DNA of 64,000 nt from Clostridiales bacterium Firm_14 (lineage in GTDB: Bacteria > Bacillota > Clostridia > Saccharofermentanales > Saccharofermentanaceae), in the NCBI GenBank assembly GCA_001604135.1, contig LVAT01000015.1, positions 1-64,000 of the forward strand, in the 5' to 3' direction. Shown here in pieces: positions 18,511 to 25,779 of this stretch. Under the pieces are notes generated by a model. The model was not told the origin of the DNA, made no database searches, and saw only the letters and a program-made list of their open reading frames with translations. The position numbers and the translations under genes are program-made. Within the stretch, counting starts at the first letter, position 1, and each line of letters opens with the position of its first letter.

Positions 18511-19716
18511 ATGTTGTCTAACAAAGTCAGAGTCGCTCTCAGAATATTGATAGTAATTGTACTCTTATTCGGATTCGCAGTTTCCGGCGTTTACGTTGGC
18601 TATAACTATGTCATCTCACAGGACAAGAGATTCAATAGCTTAAAAGAGGATATCAAGGAAGGCAAATATAACATCAAGGCTGATACCGAAGGTGCCGTTA
18701 CCATCGTCATCAAGAGCGGTGATTCCACCTCTGATATCGCCGACAAGTTATATGATGCCGGTCTTATCACGAATAAGACGCTTTTCTCGATCATAAGTAA
18801 GCTCAACGGTTTTGACGGCGCTTATGTAGCCGGCACGCATTATCTCCTGAAGGGCTTTACTTATGACGAGCTCATGTATTTCCTTACACTGGCACCTGAT
18901 GCCGTCAAGGTAACAATTCCCGAAGGCTCCACATATTACGAGATCAAGAAGATCCTGCACGATGCGGGCCTCAATTTCGATGATGCCGAATTCGATAAGT
19001 GCATGAATTCACCGAACCTTTTTGTCGACTATGAATTCGTATCACAGATCGAGATCAAGGAAGGAAGAGACTTCATCCTCGCAGGATATCTCTATCCCGA
19101 TACATATTATTTCGACATCAACGCAAGCCCTGAATCCATCATCAGAAGATTCCTCAATAACATGCAGAATGTTCTCTATGATGAATATTACACGAGAGCA
19201 AAGAAACTCGGAATGACGATGGATGAGGTCATCACACTGGCTTCCGTCATCCAGATGGAGACAGGTAAGCCTGCCGACATGATGCTCGTATCTGCCGTAT
19301 TCCATAACAGACTGAAGCATAAGGATGAATCCATGCATTTCCTCGGTTCATCTGCCACGATCAACTATCTCATCGAGATGAGAGGCGGAAAGGCTTCTAT
19401 CCTTCATTCTGATGAGGAACTCAACATAAACAGCCCTTACAATACTTATACGAATCCCGGACTTCCGCCCGGACCCGTCTGCATGCCCGGAAGCGAAGCG
19501 ATCGCTGCGGCGCTCTATCCTGAGCCGAACTGCAATTATCTCTATTTCTGCGCTACCGGTATCGAAGGCGGCACGGCATTTGCCACGAATCTTAAGGATC
19601 ACCAGAAGAATGTCGACAAGTATAAGGATAACTGGACTAAGGTAAACGAGCCTGAAGAAACGGAAGCAACTACTGAGCCTACTCAGAGCTCCGGCCTTGT
19701 AGTACTTGATAACTAA
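18511..19716 (+). CDS. mltG: Endolytic murein transglycosylase MltG
   Basis: 401 residues. A short basic start leads to one transmembrane helix (about 10-32). A LysM-like region follows (about 65-125), then the YceG catalytic domain. The active-site block reads TLASVIQMETG (about 248-258), retaining the second Glu of the usual E-x-E pair while the first is Gln. The end block NTYTNPGLPPGPVCMPG is diagnostic. It cuts nascent glycan strands outside the membrane. The tail is Thr/Glu-rich. The ribosome site GGGGGT lies about 13 bases before ATG. The U32 gene follows 21 bases later, an order also seen in Bacillus (yrrL to yrrN/O). Confidence 0.94.
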   Translation: MLSNKVRVALRILIVIVLLFGFAVSGVYVGYNYVISQDKRFNSLKEDIKEGKYNIKADTEGAVTIVIKSGDSTSDIADKLYDAGLITNKTLFSIISKLNGFDGAYVAGTHYLLKGFTYDELMYFLTLAPDAVKVTIPEGSTYYEIKKILHDAGLNFDDAEFDKCMNSPNLFVDYEFVSQIEIKEGRDFILAGYLYPDTYYFDINASPESIIRRFLNNMQNVLYDEYYTRAKKLGMTMDEVITLASVIQMETGKPADMMLVSAVFHNRLKHKDESMHFLGSSATINYLIEMRGGKASILHSDEELNINSPYNTYTNPGLPPGPVCMPGSEAIAAALYPEPNCNYLYFCATGIEGGTAFATNLKDHQKNVDKYKDNWTKVNEPEETEATTEPTQSSGLVVLDN

Positions 19717-19737
19717 CTGTCTTTCAAAGGATCGAAG

Positions 19738-21027
19738 ATGGGTTACGACCGTTCACGTTTTGAGATTTTGAGCCCTGCAGGCAATCCGGACAAGCTCCGT
19801 GCCGCAGTTGCTTATGGTGCCGATGCGGTATACCTCTCGGGCCAGAGCTATGGCCTCAGAGCCTTTTCCGACAATTTCAGCGAAGACGAGATGAAGGCAG
19901 GAATTGCCTATGCTCACGATCATGGCGTCAAGTGCTATGTAACCTTGAATGTCATGCCCACTGAAGAAGATCTGAACGGTCTGGAGCACGCTATAAGGTT
20001 CGTCGGACTTGAGAGCGGCGCTGACGCAGTACTGATCTCCGATCCCGGTGTCTTCACCATGGCGCGTACATTATGCCCTGACCTGGAGATCCACATCTCG
20101 ACCCAGGCAAGCGTCACAAACAGCGCTGCATGCAATTTCTGGGCCTCCCATGGCGCGAAAAGAATAGTCCTCGCAAGAGAGGTCTCTTTGGAGCAGATCA
20201 AAAAGATCCGTAAAGCTATCCCGTCCGATGTCGAACTCGAGTGCTTTGTTCACGGCGCAATGTGCGTCTCATATTCCGGCAGATGCCTTCTGTCCAATTA
20301 CTTTACAGGCCGCCGGTCAAATGGCGGCGCGTGCGCACAGCCCTGCAGATGGGGTTATTACGTCGTTGAGGAAAAGCGCCCGGACATCCCGCTCCCGGTC
20401 GAGGAAGACCGTAGAGGAACATATATCTTCGGCAGCCGAGATATCTGCATGATCGACCATATTCCGGAACTCCTTGATGCAGGCATCAACTCATTTAAGA
20501 TCGAAGGAAGGATCAAGGGCGCATACTATGCCGCAGCAGTAACCAAGGTCTACAGGGAAGCTGTTGATCTCTGCTGCAAGGATCCTGAGAACTATAAGGT
20601 CGATCCAAGGTGGAAGGTCATCCTCGATAAGGTCGTCCACAGAGATTATGACACGGGGTTCTTTTTCAACAGCCCTGCTGACGACGCCAAGATCGATCCG
20701 GATAAGTCTTATAACAAGCCTGCCTTTGTAGTGGGCGTTACTGAGAGTTTTGATAAAGATTCAGGACTTATCAAGGTCACCCAGAAGAATAAGCTGTACA
20801 AAGGTGACACGCTTAATGTCCTTATGCCTGAAGGTTATGTAGCTCCTATCGTTGTAGCCGAGCTATATGATGCGAAGATGAATCCCGTCGATTCCTGCCC
20901 GCACCCTGAGATGACTTTCTACATGAAGGCAGTATCGTCTGAAGATGGTGCTGTAATTGAGCTCCCGCCGATGACATTCCTTTCCCGTGACGGCGATAAG
21001 GACTTCGGTATTCCTGCTCCGAATTGA
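19738..21027 (+). CDS. Peptidase U32 family protein, TrhP-like
   Basis: 429 residues. Starts FEILSPAGNPDKLRAAVAYGADAVYL, read as FEILSPAGNPDKL then GADAVYL, the TIM-barrel opening of the family. The U32 signature ECFVHGAMCVSYSGRCLLS (about 167-185) and GACAQPCRWGYY supply the Cys residues that bind an iron-sulfur cluster in characterised homologues. NSFKIEGRIKGAYY is at about 252-265. Relatives (YegQ/TrhP, YrrN/YrrO) are needed for prephenate-dependent hydroxylation of U34 in tRNAs rather than proteolysis. The mltG neighbourhood supports this. I see only one U32 gene, where Bacillus has a pair. Confidence 0.88.
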   Translation: MGYDRSRFEILSPAGNPDKLRAAVAYGADAVYLSGQSYGLRAFSDNFSEDEMKAGIAYAHDHGVKCYVTLNVMPTEEDLNGLEHAIRFVGLESGADAVLISDPGVFTMARTLCPDLEIHISTQASVTNSAACNFWASHGAKRIVLAREVSLEQIKKIRKAIPSDVELECFVHGAMCVSYSGRCLLSNYFTGRRSNGGACAQPCRWGYYVVEEKRPDIPLPVEEDRRGTYIFGSRDICMIDHIPELLDAGINSFKIEGRIKGAYYAAAVTKVYREAVDLCCKDPENYKVDPRWKVILDKVVHRDYDTGFFFNSPADDAKIDPDKSYNKPAFVVGVTESFDKDSGLIKVTQKNKLYKGDTLNVLMPEGYVAPIVVAELYDAKMNPVDSCPHPEMTFYMKAVSSEDGAVIELPPMTFLSRDGDKDFGIPAPN

Positions 21028-21039
21028 ATTAAATAAGAA

Positions 21040-21155
21040 CTCACGGCTTCATAGAGTGAAGCGGCGAAAACTCCAAGCGCACCCGTAAACGAGTCTGTGA
21101 GATCAGATTTGTTTTCCTTTTTTCCGGCGCGAAAAGACGGTCTCAGACAGTCTTT
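21040..21155 (+). other. Structured intergenic region: three-way junction and second hairpin
   Basis: A closing stem (21040-21044 with 21097-21101) encloses a 6-bp hairpin (21046-21051 with 21057-21062) and a 4-bp stem (21070-21073 with 21091-21094). A T-rich stretch follows at 21106-21123. A separate 6-bp hairpin pairs 21133-21138 with 21150-21155, with an inner 3-bp stem. No ORF with a ribosome site lies here. It may be an elaborate 3' end of the mltG-U32 transcript or an unrecognised RNA element. Confidence 0.4.
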
Positions 21156-21192
21156 CCGGGATGTGCCCAAATGTCAGAAAACGTTAACTTTT

Positions 21193-21226
21193 TTGTAACA
21201 ATTCCTGACATTGGTTGTGCTATACT
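21193..21226 (+). promoter_or_regulatory. Promoter of the small structured transcript
   Basis: TGC precedes TATACT (21221-21226), an extended -10. TTGTAA at 21193-21198 is a possible -35 but the 22-base spacer is long. The predicted start is near 21232. Confidence 0.5.
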
Positions 21227-21274
21227 CAAGCCATCAAGGAAATGGAACGAATTAGTTCTAGGGAGGTGAGACCA

Positions 21275-21340
21275 ATGGGAAGTGAAACACAAACAAGCAG
21301 ACGGTTGGTCTTGCTTGATTCAGTAGTTTCCTCCAAGTAA
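21275..21340 (+). CDS. Possible 21-residue peptide
   Basis: The ORF encodes MGSETQTSRRLVLLDSVVSS plus a final Lys. The ribosome site GGGAGGTGAG (21261-21270) is one of the strongest in the window and is 4 bases from ATG at its 3' edge. The ATG overlaps a 7-bp helix (21269-21275 with 21305-21311), and CCTCC near the ORF end could pair with GGAGG, so access to the start may be controlled. The peptide has two Arg and a short Val/Leu stretch, with no signal peptide or known family. It could be incidental to a structured RNA. Confidence 0.4.
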   Translation: MGSETQTSRRLVLLDSVVSSK

Positions 21341-21435
21341 GTTTTTACTTAATATTGAGTTATCCTCAAAAGTTGAATCAAGAGATCGATCGGAACTTGG
21401 AATTACAGCTGAATATTTTTAGTAACAGTTAACCC

Positions 21436-21467
21436 ACTCCCGCACCAATCTGCGGGAGTTTTCTTTG
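21436..21467 (+). terminator. Intrinsic terminator of the small transcript
   Basis: A perfect 9-bp GC-rich stem (21436-21444 with 21451-21459, 6-base loop) is followed by TTTTCTTT. Confidence 0.85.
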
Positions 21468-21514
21468 CCTGTTGATCGAAAAAACGATTTTCCGGATCAC
21501 GGGAAGAAGCCCGC

Positions 21515-21543
21515 TTGACAACTCCAGACTATCGCAGTAGTAT
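21515..21543 (+). promoter_or_regulatory. Promoter of the BlaI-M56 operon
   Basis: A perfect -35 TTGACA (21515-21520) is followed after 17 bases by TAGTAT (21538-21543). Confidence 0.7.
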
Positions 21544-21565
21544 GGACTACAGGAATAGTCTGGAG
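21522..21565. promoter_or_regulatory. BlaI-type operator: perfect 11-bp inverted repeat
   Basis: CTCCAGACTAT (21522-21532) is repeated inverted at 21555-21565, with GTAGT/ACTAC between as a smaller dyad. One arm lies in the promoter spacer and the other just after the expected transcript start, overlapping the ribosome site region. This position suits repression by the adjacent BlaI-family protein. Confidence 0.65.
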
Positions 21566-21573
21566 GAATTAAC

Positions 21574-21930
21574 ATGGGTGAGAAACTGTTTGACAGCGAA
21601 GCAAAGGTCATGGAGATCATTTGGGAGAAGGGTCCGCTTTCTGCCAAAGAGATAAGCCTGATCGCAGCTGACACCATCGGATGGAATAAGAATACGACCT
21701 ATACGGTCATCAAAAAGCTCGAAGCCAAGGGCTTCATCAGACGTGATGAGCCGGGTTTCATCTGCACACCGCTTGTAACCCGTGAACAGATGCAGAAGCA
21801 GGAGACGGAATCGCTGATAAACAGGTTTTTCGGCGGCTCCAAAAAGGCTTTGTTCTCTGCATTGATCGATAAAGAAGATCTCACGGAAGAGCAGGCGGAG
21901 GAACTTCAGAGGATCATTGATAAGTGGTGA
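21574..21930 (+). CDS. BlaI/MecI family transcriptional repressor
   Basis: 118 residues. Winged helix-turn-helix of the BlaI type: the start LFDSEAKVMEIIWEKGPLSAKEI is read as LFDSEAKVMEIIWEKGPLSA (about 4-23), then TTYTVIKKLEAKGFIRRDE (about 42-60) as recognition helix and wing. The C-terminal helices form the dimer. Family members bind dyads and are removed by proteolysis through a partner M56 metalloprotease, which is the next gene (6-base gap). A long inverted repeat overlaps its promoter, so it probably represses its own operon. No beta-lactamase gene is nearby, so the target is likely something else. Confidence 0.92.
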   Translation: MGEKLFDSEAKVMEIIWEKGPLSAKEISLIAADTIGWNKNTTYTVIKKLEAKGFIRRDEPGFICTPLVTREQMQKQETESLINRFFGGSKKALFSALIDKEDLTEEQAEELQRIIDKW

Positions 21931-21936
21931 GATAAG

Positions 21937-22851
21937 ATGCTGGGTGAGATTTGTTACTGGATCGTTAATATGAGCATCACTGCCTCGTTAATGGGGCTGA
22001 TAATACTGCTCATAAGAAAGATAAAGTTCATTCCTCACAGAGTGACAGTCTTCTTGTGGCTGATCCCGTTCATCAGAATGACTGTTCCTTTTGGGATCAA
22101 CAGTCCGTACAGCCTTATGTCACTGATATCAAAGTTCACGACGAGAACCGTTACGGTATTTAAGCCTGCTGATGATATCGCATTCTCCTACACCAACTCC
22201 ATTATGGCTGCGAAAAGTTATGACCCGATTACGTATAAGGTCAATATCCTGGAGAATGTCTTTAATATCGCAGGGATCGTATGGGCCGTTATAGCCCTTG
22301 CGATACTTATCACACTTACGGTCCTTTATGTCACCACGATAAGGGAGATAAAGGATGCAAGGATCCTTAAAGAGAATATCTGTCTGTCGGATAAGGTCAC
22401 AAGTCCGGCAACATACGGTATCGTAAGGCCTAAGATCGTGCTGCCTGTATCTTATGCTGATAAGGATCTGAGATTTATCATCAGGCACGAGAAAACACAT
22501 ATCAGAAGGCTCGATAACCTTTGGAGGATATTGGGATTTGCAGCTGCCGCTGTCCACTGGTTCAATCCGCTTTCATGGCTGTTCCTTAAGATATTCCTGT
22601 CAGATCTTGAGCTTGCATGCGACGAGATGGCAGTTGCGGGATACGATACCGAAGAACGCAAAGACTATGCAAGAACGCTCCTTTCGTGCACGGGGAGCAA
22701 GAGCCTGCTGGTCTCGGCATTCGGAGGCGCAAAGATAAGAACAAGGATCGAGAACGTATTGTCTTATAAGCGTATGACGGCGTTCTCGACCATAGGATTT
22801 TCGATACTCATTATCGCTGTTATTATCACATTACTGACTAACGCAGGTTAG
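21937..22851 (+). CDS. M56 family (BlaR1-like) membrane metalloprotease
   Basis: 304 residues with helices near 5-30, 35-50, 105-130 and 280-302. The zinc motif HEKTH (about 187-191, the HExxH form) is in a cytoplasmic-facing segment, followed by ELACDEMAV (about 226-234) with the third ligand region. Length matches the protease core only: the extracellular penicillin-binding sensor domain of BlaR1/MecR1 (about 250 residues) is missing. It should cleave the BlaI partner on some signal. That signal may come through the lipoprotein and membrane protein encoded directly downstream (inference). Confidence 0.9.
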   Translation: MLGEICYWIVNMSITASLMGLIILLIRKIKFIPHRVTVFLWLIPFIRMTVPFGINSPYSLMSLISKFTTRTVTVFKPADDIAFSYTNSIMAAKSYDPITYKVNILENVFNIAGIVWAVIALAILITLTVLYVTTIREIKDARILKENICLSDKVTSPATYGIVRPKIVLPVSYADKDLRFIIRHEKTHIRRLDNLWRILGFAAAAVHWFNPLSWLFLKIFLSDLELACDEMAVAGYDTEERKDYARTLLSCTGSKSLLVSAFGGAKIRTRIENVLSYKRMTAFSTIGFSILIIAVIITLLTNAG

Positions 22852-22864
22852 AAAGGGGATCAAT

Positions 22865-23476
22865 ATGAGAAGGTTTTTAGGTGTCATTCTGGTGATGACA
22901 TTGGTCTTGTTATGCGCTTCATGCAGCAGCGCAGGAAAAAAGGAAGTTAACGATACGGCACTCTTCGATAACGTCTGTACGGCTGATGAGGCTTTGGAAA
23001 AGGCAAAGGCATCAGATACGGTGGTGATCGAATTTGAAGGGTGCACATCGGGAGCCAAAGTCTGGGACAGTTTTTATGAGAGAGTAGAGACAGGAAAGCC
23101 TGCTTCAGTGCTTTGTGCGCATTACTACACTCTTGATAAAGAGCATGTAAGTGAAGAGCTTTACGAAGCAGATAAGGACAAATACCCGCAGCTCTATTTC
23201 TTCCTGCTCGAATATGACGGCAGCACATATAGCCTGAAGATCAGAAAGAGTGACGAAGCCTCAGTTGAATCGCAGGAGACTTACAGGTGCCTGCTTCGTA
23301 TGACGGGCAAAGCTCCGGAGACAGCCCTGTACGAATCTTACGAGAGGTACGTCCTTTGCGATGATCCTGATCTGACATGGGAAGACATTGAGAAGAGCAT
23401 GTTAAGTTCCGTATCACCGGAATTCATTAAGCATTGTTCCGTTTATGAGGAATTCAAGGGCTGGAAGGGAGCCTGA
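22865..23476 (+). CDS. Lipoprotein of unknown function in the BlaI-M56 operon
   Basis: 203 residues. A short basic start and hydrophobic core end in LLCASC, placing the lipidated Cys near residue 20. The soluble part is acidic and mixed alpha/beta, with scattered Cys and a central PQLYFFLLEYDGSTYSLKIR (about 99-118). No family recognised. It lies 13 bases after the M56 gene and 2 bases before the next gene, so it is firmly in the operon. A role as an extracellular signal receptor or as the regulated output of the M56/BlaI pair is inference. Confidence 0.75.
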   Translation: MRRFLGVILVMTLVLLCASCSSAGKKEVNDTALFDNVCTADEALEKAKASDTVVIEFEGCTSGAKVWDSFYERVETGKPASVLCAHYYTLDKEHVSEELYEADKDKYPQLYFFLLEYDGSTYSLKIRKSDEASVESQETYRCLLRMTGKAPETALYESYERYVLCDDPDLTWEDIEKSMLSSVSPEFIKHCSVYEEFKGWKGA

Positions 23477-23478
23477 CT

Positions 23479-24438
23479 ATGAACAACAAAAAATATCTTA
23501 AGTACTATCTGCTTTCATTGGCAGGTCTTGCGGCAGCCTGCGCATATTCAATCTATATGGGCATAAAGGTTATCCTGCTGATGGCAGCAACAGGCGCGGT
23601 GCCTTATAAGGAATATCCGAAATACATCATTCCATACACACCTATCGCGGTATCTCTGATCGCCGGTCTGCTGATAATGCCGCTCATTCAGAAGATCTTC
23701 AGAAGATTCGACATTATTGCGGGATCCGTGGCATCACTTGCGGTATTCTTTGTGACTGAGAACCTCATGGAAACGAAGATCCTTGTAATGGCCGAGCGTA
23801 CCGTTGTGCTCGGCAGCTGGCAGATGTCTTTATGCTATGTACCGCCGGAGCAGTTCGAGAGCAGGCCCTGGAAAGCCGTTGATGTGCTTCTGGGAGGCTA
23901 CAGTCCGTCTTTTAAGATACATTTCTATCTGATCTCGGTCGTTATCATTATCGCGCTTTTAAACAGCTTATACGGGTTTGCCAGAATGATCAAAAACGGC
24001 GATTACAGAAAGAAAAAGGCCCTGGCCGTTCAGACCGTAACCGGAGTGATGTTCCTCGGAATGTGCATCTGGGCTTGCTTTACGTCGTTTTACCGCACGG
24101 GAGATCTCATAGTAAGGCCGATATCCGCGGTTCTGATGGCGGTCTTTTTCGCGCTCCTGGGAGTAACTGCGGGGATATTCTCAGCTTCTCTTACGATCGG
24201 GAAAAAGAGGATCCTTTCCACAGGCGTTCCTGTCATAACTGCCGTTCTCGTCACGACACTGATGTATATAGGCGAGATGGCTTTGCTGAACGGGCATCTT
24301 TACAGATTCGGCACGTGGATCCTATACAGGGCAATACCTAAGATCGTGCTCGCACCTGTTGATATCCTCATCATCGCTGCAGCGGGAGCGGTAACCGCGG
24401 TGACTTGTTTGTTAATTAACAAGAAAGCAAAAGATTAA
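23479..24438 (+). CDS. Polytopic membrane protein of unknown function
   Basis: 319 residues with about eight hydrophobic helices (near 10-35, 50-68, 78-95, 145-168, 185-205, 215-240, 248-268, 290-312). An extracellular loop at about 105-140 has two Pro-Pro/Pro-Glu turns and a Trp. No catalytic motif and no ABC-permease signature recognised. It starts 2 bases after the lipoprotein gene and is the last gene of the BlaI-M56 operon, since a new promoter lies just downstream. It may be a partner of the lipoprotein. Confidence 0.72.
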   Translation: MNNKKYLKYYLLSLAGLAAACAYSIYMGIKVILLMAATGAVPYKEYPKYIIPYTPIAVSLIAGLLIMPLIQKIFRRFDIIAGSVASLAVFFVTENLMETKILVMAERTVVLGSWQMSLCYVPPEQFESRPWKAVDVLLGGYSPSFKIHFYLISVVIIIALLNSLYGFARMIKNGDYRKKKALAVQTVTGVMFLGMCIWACFTSFYRTGDLIVRPISAVLMAVFFALLGVTAGIFSASLTIGKKRILSTGVPVITAVLVTTLMYIGEMALLNGHLYRFGTWILYRAIPKIVLAPVDILIIAAAGAVTAVTCLLINKKAKD

Positions 24439-24479
24439 GATTTCTTAATTACTTTTAAAGTGATTTCTCATAACTATGT

Positions 24480-24488
24480 TGCTATAAT
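24480..24488 (+). promoter_or_regulatory. Extended -10 promoter, predicted leaderless start
   Basis: TGC precedes a perfect TATAAT (24483-24488). The start codon at 24495 is 6 bases later and has no ribosome site. No good -35 is seen. Confidence 0.55.
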
Positions 24489-24494
24489 TAGTGC

Positions 24495-25724
24495 ATGGTC
24501 AATTATAAAGAGCGTTTCAATAAAACAGAGAAGAACAGATGGTCTGGACTTACGATATCTCTTTGTATCGTAGTTATTTTCTACATGGTGCTTTCCCACA
24601 TCGGGAGCCTTAAGGGATTTTTCAATTCATTCCTTGCCATTACTTCCACGGTAATAATCGGCGCGGTGATCGCATATACGGTCAATCCGCTTGCAGTTTT
24701 CTTATACAAGAGATTGAAAAAGGCCTTCAAGAAGAATGAGGATGCTGCCTGGATAATCTCGGCAGTGGTTTCCCTTGTCTTTGTTCTGGCACTTCTTGTT
24801 GCCCTTCTCGTGGTTATTACTCCTATGCTCGTCGAGAACATCACGAACTTCGCGATGGGGCTCTCAGGATATATGTCCAGCCTTAAGTCACTTGTTCTCG
24901 GGTCAGAATTAGATGAAGACTTTAAGATCGCATTGCTTGATTTCATCAGGGAACAGTCCAGCCTTACGGCGGTTGTAAGGAAGTTCGTTCTTGGAAACGA
25001 TATTTCTGCTACCGGCGTGATCAAGTTCTCTGCAAGCCTCGGATCAGGTGCATTCAACTTCCTTATCGGAATTATCCTCGCATTCTATTTCCTCATCGGA
25101 AAGAAGAAACTTGTTGAACTCCTCTCGGAATTCTTCCATCTCGTTATCCCTACAAAGCATTACGAGAATTGCAAGAATGTCTGGAACAGATTCAATGCGA
25201 TATTCTCGAGATTCATCGTTTGCGAATTTGTGGATTCGCTTATTGTCGGTATCGTCAACGGCGTATTCATGTTTGCCATGGGAATGCCTTATGCGGTATT
25301 CTGCTCGGTAGTCGTAGCGCTTACAAATCTCGCTCCCACATTCGGACCGTTTGTCGGCGCATTCATCTGTGCAGTCATCCTCCTTTTAGCCCAGCCGGAA
25401 TTCGTAATTCCATTCCTTATCTTTACACTTGCTTTGCAGCTTATCGACGGTTATGTCATCAAGCCGAGACTCTTCGGCTCAGCTCTCAAAGTACCGGCAT
25501 TCCTTATCCTTGTCTTCCTCGTTGTCGGAGGAAAGATCTGGGGCGTTCCGGGTGTGCTCTTGGCAATTCCGCTTGCAGCCATTCTCTCCTATATATATAG
25601 GGAGATCGCAGTCCCCTGGCTTGCCTCCAGAAAAAAGACCAAGGATGAAGAAGAGGCCAGAGAACAGGCGAAAGCCAAGGCGAAGGCTAAGGCCAGAGAA
25701 CATAATAAAACTGATGGTGAATAA
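24495..25724 (+). CDS. AI-2E family transporter
   Basis: 409 residues with about eight helices. It matches the AI-2E/TerC-like exporter family (PerM, YtvI, YdiK): a long amphipathic region after the first helices (about 115-175), then helices with the family block ALTNLAPTFGPFVGA (about 276-290), and GGKIWGVPGVLLAIPLAAI (about 345-363). The C-terminal tail is rich in Lys, Ala and Glu (coiled or low-complexity). Members are proposed to export small molecules or exchange ions; the substrate here is unknown. There is no ribosome site before ATG, consistent with a leaderless message. Confidence 0.9.
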   Translation: MVNYKERFNKTEKNRWSGLTISLCIVVIFYMVLSHIGSLKGFFNSFLAITSTVIIGAVIAYTVNPLAVFLYKRLKKAFKKNEDAAWIISAVVSLVFVLALLVALLVVITPMLVENITNFAMGLSGYMSSLKSLVLGSELDEDFKIALLDFIREQSSLTAVVRKFVLGNDISATGVIKFSASLGSGAFNFLIGIILAFYFLIGKKKLVELLSEFFHLVIPTKHYENCKNVWNRFNAIFSRFIVCEFVDSLIVGIVNGVFMFAMGMPYAVFCSVVVALTNLAPTFGPFVGAFICAVILLLAQPEFVIPFLIFTLALQLIDGYVIKPRLFGSALKVPAFLILVFLVVGGKIWGVPGVLLAIPLAAILSYIYREIAVPWLASRKKTKDEEEAREQAKAKAKAKAREHNKTDGE

Positions 25725-25779
25725 AGCGATCCGCCTTATGGCGGGTCGTTTGGAATATTAGAATAAGGAGATTAAGAAA

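Larger units (their letters stand above)
21232..21467 (+). ncRNA. Candidate structured small RNA, about 235 nt
   Basis: The unit is bounded by an extended -10 promoter and an intrinsic terminator. Between them are nested perfect stems: 21269-21275 with 21305-21311 (7 bp); 21314-21322 with 21374-21382 (9 bp), which encloses two hairpins, 21335-21340 with 21345-21350 (6 bp) and 21355-21359 with 21365-21369 (5 bp). A 21-codon ORF with a strong ribosome site lies within. I recognise no known family (not 6S, SRP, RNase P or tmRNA by eye). It may be a regulatory RNA, a leader, or a structured mRNA for the peptide. Confidence 0.55.

Noticed and set aside
19738-21027. Secreted collagenase
   Set aside because: U32 proteins of this type lack a signal peptide and have the Cys cluster of tRNA hydroxylation proteins; mltG context agrees with that role.
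21040-21101. Hammerhead ribozyme
   Set aside because: A three-way junction and a GAAA are present, but the required CUGANGA core is not.
21232-21467. 6S RNA
   Set aside because: The 5' and 3' ends do not pair to form the closing stem and there is no large central bubble.
21574-22851. Beta-lactam resistance operon
   Set aside because: BlaI and M56 are present but the protease has no penicillin-sensing domain and no beta-lactamase or PBP2a gene is near.
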